A stretch of DNA of 40,848 nt, taken from assembly GCA_938008415.1 (NCBI GenBank), contig CALLKI010000089.1:1-40848 (forward strand). The letters run 5' to 3'. This stretch comes from an uncultured Luteimonas sp. (GTDB lineage Bacteria; Pseudomonadota; Gammaproteobacteria; Xanthomonadales; Xanthomonadaceae). How positions within the stretch are numbered: position 1 is the stretch's first letter; the number at the start of each line of letters is the position of its first letter. This document shows positions 38,674 to 40,848 of the stretch, one piece after another. The translations under genes were made by a program, and so were the position numbers. The notes under the pieces are model-generated. The model made no database searches and had not been told where the DNA came from. It saw nothing but the letters and a program-made list of their open reading frames with translations.

Positions 38674-40659
38674 TCAGTGCGCGCCGCCGTCGGCCGCGGG
38701 GGCTTCCGCGTCAGCGGCCTGGGAAGGCTCCGGCTTCGCCCCGGCGATGATCCTCTCCACCGAGGCGGTGGTGATCGGGTGGTAACCCGGCCGCGCCCGC
38801 TCCAGAGTGCTCCTCGCCAGTTCGAGGCCGGCCGCGGTCTCCACCATCGCCGAGTACACCGGCAGGATCAGCTTGCGCCGGCCGACACGCGTGACGAACT
38901 CCGCGGCCGCCTCGAACGCCGGGGCGTAGCCGCTGCGGATGGCCAGCGGGTACCAGCGCATGGCGATCTCGCCGTTGGCGGTGCCGGTGAAGCCGTAGGC
39001 CGCGTCGAGCTGCGCCAGGTCCTCCACCGGCAGCGTCTCCGGCATGCCGGCGAGGAAGTGGATCCATTCCTGCGAGGACCAGTCCTGCGTGATCGCGGGC
39101 GGCGGCAGCTGCTTGCTGCCGCGCCAGCCCAGCCGCGCGGAATCGACGATGCCCAGGCGCTGCGACATCACCTGCGGCGCGTACACCGGGATGCCCGGGC
39201 CGTACACCCATTCCTCGATCTCGGCGTCGCTCACCTTGCCCGGGTACTTTCCGAAGAGGTGCTCGCGCGCGTAGTCCAGGAACTGCCCGGTGGTGATGCT
39301 CTGGAACGCGAAGTGGTCGAAGTAGCCGCGCAGGAACTGATCGAACACCTCGCGCCCGAAGCGCTCCTCCAGGAACTGCAGGAACCATGCGCCCTTGTCG
39401 TACGCCACCCCGCTGAGCGCGTCGTCCGCGTCGAGCTGCGTGCCCGGTTTCACCGCCAGCGCCTGCACCGCCGGCGGCATGTCATCGATCTCCTTCTTCA
39501 GCTCGTTGCGGGAGATGACGAACTCCATGTCGCTGAAGTCCTTCCCGTACAGCGCCTCGACGATCCGGTTCTCGACGTAGCTGGTGAAGCCCTCGTTGAG
39601 CCAGCCGTGCTTGGCGCTGGAGAAGGTGACCAGGTTGCCCGACCAGCTGTGCGCCAGCTCGTGCGCGATCAGCGACACCAGCGATTTGTCGCCCACGATC
39701 ACCGTCGGGGTGATGAAGCTCAGGCGCGGGTTCTCCATGCCGCCGAACGGGAACGACGGCGGCAGCACCAGCATGTCGTAGCGGCCCCAGCGGTACGGCC
39801 CGTACAGCGACTCGGCCACCTGGATCATCTTCTCGGTGTCGTCGAACTCGGCCACGGCGCGGTCCACCACCTCCGGTTCGGCCCACACGCCGCTGCGCTC
39901 CGAGATCGGCTTGAACACCAGGTCTCCGGCGGCGATCGCCATCAGGTACGACGGGATCCGCTGCGGCATCTCGAAGGTGTACTCGCCGTCGCGCACCGCG
40001 CCGGGGTCGTTGTCGGCGCTCATCAGCACCATGACGTCCGGGCGCGTGGTCACGCGCGCGCTGTAGGTGTAGCGCACCTGCGGCGTGTCCTGCAGCGGCA
40101 CCCACGAGCGCGCGTGGATCTGCTGCGACTGGCTGAACATGAACGGCAGCCGCTTGCCGCTGGTCATCTCCGGCGTCATCCACTGCAGGCCCGAGGCCTC
40201 CGGCGAGGTGCGGTAGGTCACCCGCACCTTCGCGTTGCGCTCCGGCGTCTCGATGACCAGGGCGCTGCCGAGCAGCGGATCGCGCTCGGCCAGCGTGAAC
40301 TCCAGCGGCGACCATGCGCCGCCGGCCTCGCCCTCGACCTTCTCGATGGCCAGGTCGCGGGTGTCCAGCACCAGCTGCCGGGCCTGCGGGTTCTTCCATT
40401 CCAGCGTGTAGGTCGCGGTGCCGGAGATGGTCCTCGCGTCGAAGTCCAGGGCGAGGTCGAGCGCGAGGTGGTCGATGACCACGTTGTCCGGCTGGGCGTA
40501 GGAATGCTCGTCGATGTCGGCTATGGCGGCGGACCTGCTCGCGGCCTGCTGGCCGTCGTCCACCGGCACCTCCCCGCGCTTGCACGCGGCCAGCGCCAGC
40601 AGCAGGACGGACAGCAGGACCAGGGGGAAACGGGGAAACGTCTTGGCGGGAATGGACAT
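38674..40659 (-). CDS. Lipoprotein-type M1-family zinc aminopeptidase (LTA4H-like)
   Basis: This 661-residue metallopeptidase has a lipoprotein-type signal (LVLLSVLLLALAAC, Cys25), so it is envelope-anchored. An N-terminal beta domain (about 45-220) precedes the catalytic domain. GMEN (307-310) binds the peptide N terminus. The zinc ligands are His333 and His337 in HELAHSW and Glu356 in WLNEGF. The C-terminal helical domain (about 470-640) matches the leukotriene-A4-hydrolase branch of M1 rather than E. coli PepN. The ATG at 40659 is chosen because the signal fits; an upstream in-frame start would add 14 residues before it. A role in peptide scavenging is likely but unproven. Confidence 0.92.
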   Translation of the reverse strand: MSIPAKTFPRFPLVLLSVLLLALAACKRGEVPVDDGQQAASRSAAIADIDEHSYAQPDNVVIDHLALDLALDFDARTISGTATYTLEWKNPQARQLVLDTRDLAIEKVEGEAGGAWSPLEFTLAERDPLLGSALVIETPERNAKVRVTYRTSPEASGLQWMTPEMTSGKRLPFMFSQSQQIHARSWVPLQDTPQVRYTYSARVTTRPDVMVLMSADNDPGAVRDGEYTFEMPQRIPSYLMAIAAGDLVFKPISERSGVWAEPEVVDRAVAEFDDTEKMIQVAESLYGPYRWGRYDMLVLPPSFPFGGMENPRLSFITPTVIVGDKSLVSLIAHELAHSWSGNLVTFSSAKHGWLNEGFTSYVENRIVEALYGKDFSDMEFVISRNELKKEIDDMPPAVQALAVKPGTQLDADDALSGVAYDKGAWFLQFLEERFGREVFDQFLRGYFDHFAFQSITTGQFLDYAREHLFGKYPGKVSDAEIEEWVYGPGIPVYAPQVMSQRLGIVDSARLGWRGSKQLPPPAITQDWSSQEWIHFLAGMPETLPVEDLAQLDAAYGFTGTANGEIAMRWYPLAIRSGYAPAFEAAAEFVTRVGRRKLILPVYSAMVETAAGLELARSTLERARPGYHPITTASVERIIAGAKPEPSQAADAEAPAADGGAH

Positions 40660-40772
40660 GGGCCGGTACAGCCTGACTGGGAAACCGCAACAGGTTACCA
40701 AGTCCCCCCGCGCGCGGACCGTGCCGCAAGCCCGGCAACCGTGCGCCGCAACGGCGGCACAGCACCGCCGGC

Positions 40773-40848
40773 CTACGGCCGCCCGGCCTTCACCTCCAGC
40801 AGGAAGGGCTCGACCGCCATGCGCCAGGCCACCGGCTGGTCGTAGTGC
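40773..40848 (-). CDS. C-terminal end of an unidentified protein (partial)
   Basis: The last 25 codons of a leftward gene enter from the right edge, ending in a TAG at 40773-40775. The readable tail is YDQPVAWRMAVEPFLLEVKA followed by GRP. It is too short to assign a family. It ends 113 bp before the M1 aminopeptidase start. Confidence 0.45.
   Translation of the reverse strand, partial: HYDQPVAWRMAVEPFLLEVKAGRP

Noticed and set aside
1..40848. CRISPR arrays, tRNA/rRNA genes, insertion sequences, toxin-antitoxin or defence genes
   Set aside because: No regularly spaced repeats, cloverleaf sequences, transposase motifs or defence-gene motifs were seen.

Overview
This window is a 40.8 kb piece of a very GC-rich bacterial chromosome, most likely from the Xanthomonadaceae/Lysobacteraceae (Lysobacter, Luteimonas or Pseudoxanthomonas type). 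The evidence is gammaproteobacterial: the order mreB-mreC-mreD-mrdA-rodA-mltB-rlpA-dacC-ybeD-lipB-lipA, a Pseudomonas NrdJa-like class II ribonucleotide reductase, TonB receptors, lipo-autotransporters, and GC-rich REP-like hairpins of the kind seen in xanthomonads. The genus is an inference. I see no tRNA, rRNA, CRISPR, insertion sequence or prophage. 36 protein genes are called, two of them cut by the window edges.

Left part (1-13.5 kb). The 5' part of nrdJ runs off the left edge, behind a likely pair of NrdR boxes. A TonB-dependent receptor follows, then a REP-like hairpin cluster. Next comes a ToxR/CadC-like membrane regulator with a periplasmic TPR domain, divergent from a small secreted protein. 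The intergenic region between them holds three TGAAA repeats spaced exactly 10 bp, matching the known ToxR site pattern. A lipoprotein-type autotransporter, an HtrA/Deg protease, a three-gene ElaB/YqjE-like inner-membrane cassette, a HAD phosphatase and an M17 aminopeptidase complete this part.

Middle part (13.5-25 kb). A DesK/DesR-like two-component system plus a 4-TM protein is transcribed leftwards. Divergent from it is a MacA/FtsX-type ABC efflux system (adaptor, ATPase, two permeases). A perfect 12-bp palindrome in the shared control region is a candidate operator. Two overlapping EamA transporters (rarD, yedA-like) and the tail-specific protease prc follow.

Right part (25-40.8 kb). A long leftward cluster encodes the cell-elongation machinery (MreB, MreC, MreD, PBP2, RodA), two lytic transglycosylases (MltB, RlpA), a D,D-carboxypeptidase (DacC) and the lipoate genes (YbeD, LipB, LipA). 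Many of its genes overlap by ATGA. It is followed by a PfkB-type sugar/nucleoside kinase, an unknown lipoprotein, a lipoprotein-type M1 aminopeptidase and the 3' end of an unidentified gene.

Most of the window is housekeeping. The least described parts are the ToxR-TPR regulator with its phased repeats and secreted partner, the lipo-autotransporter, the two-component/ABC unit with its palindrome, and an EF-hand-like loop inside RlpA.
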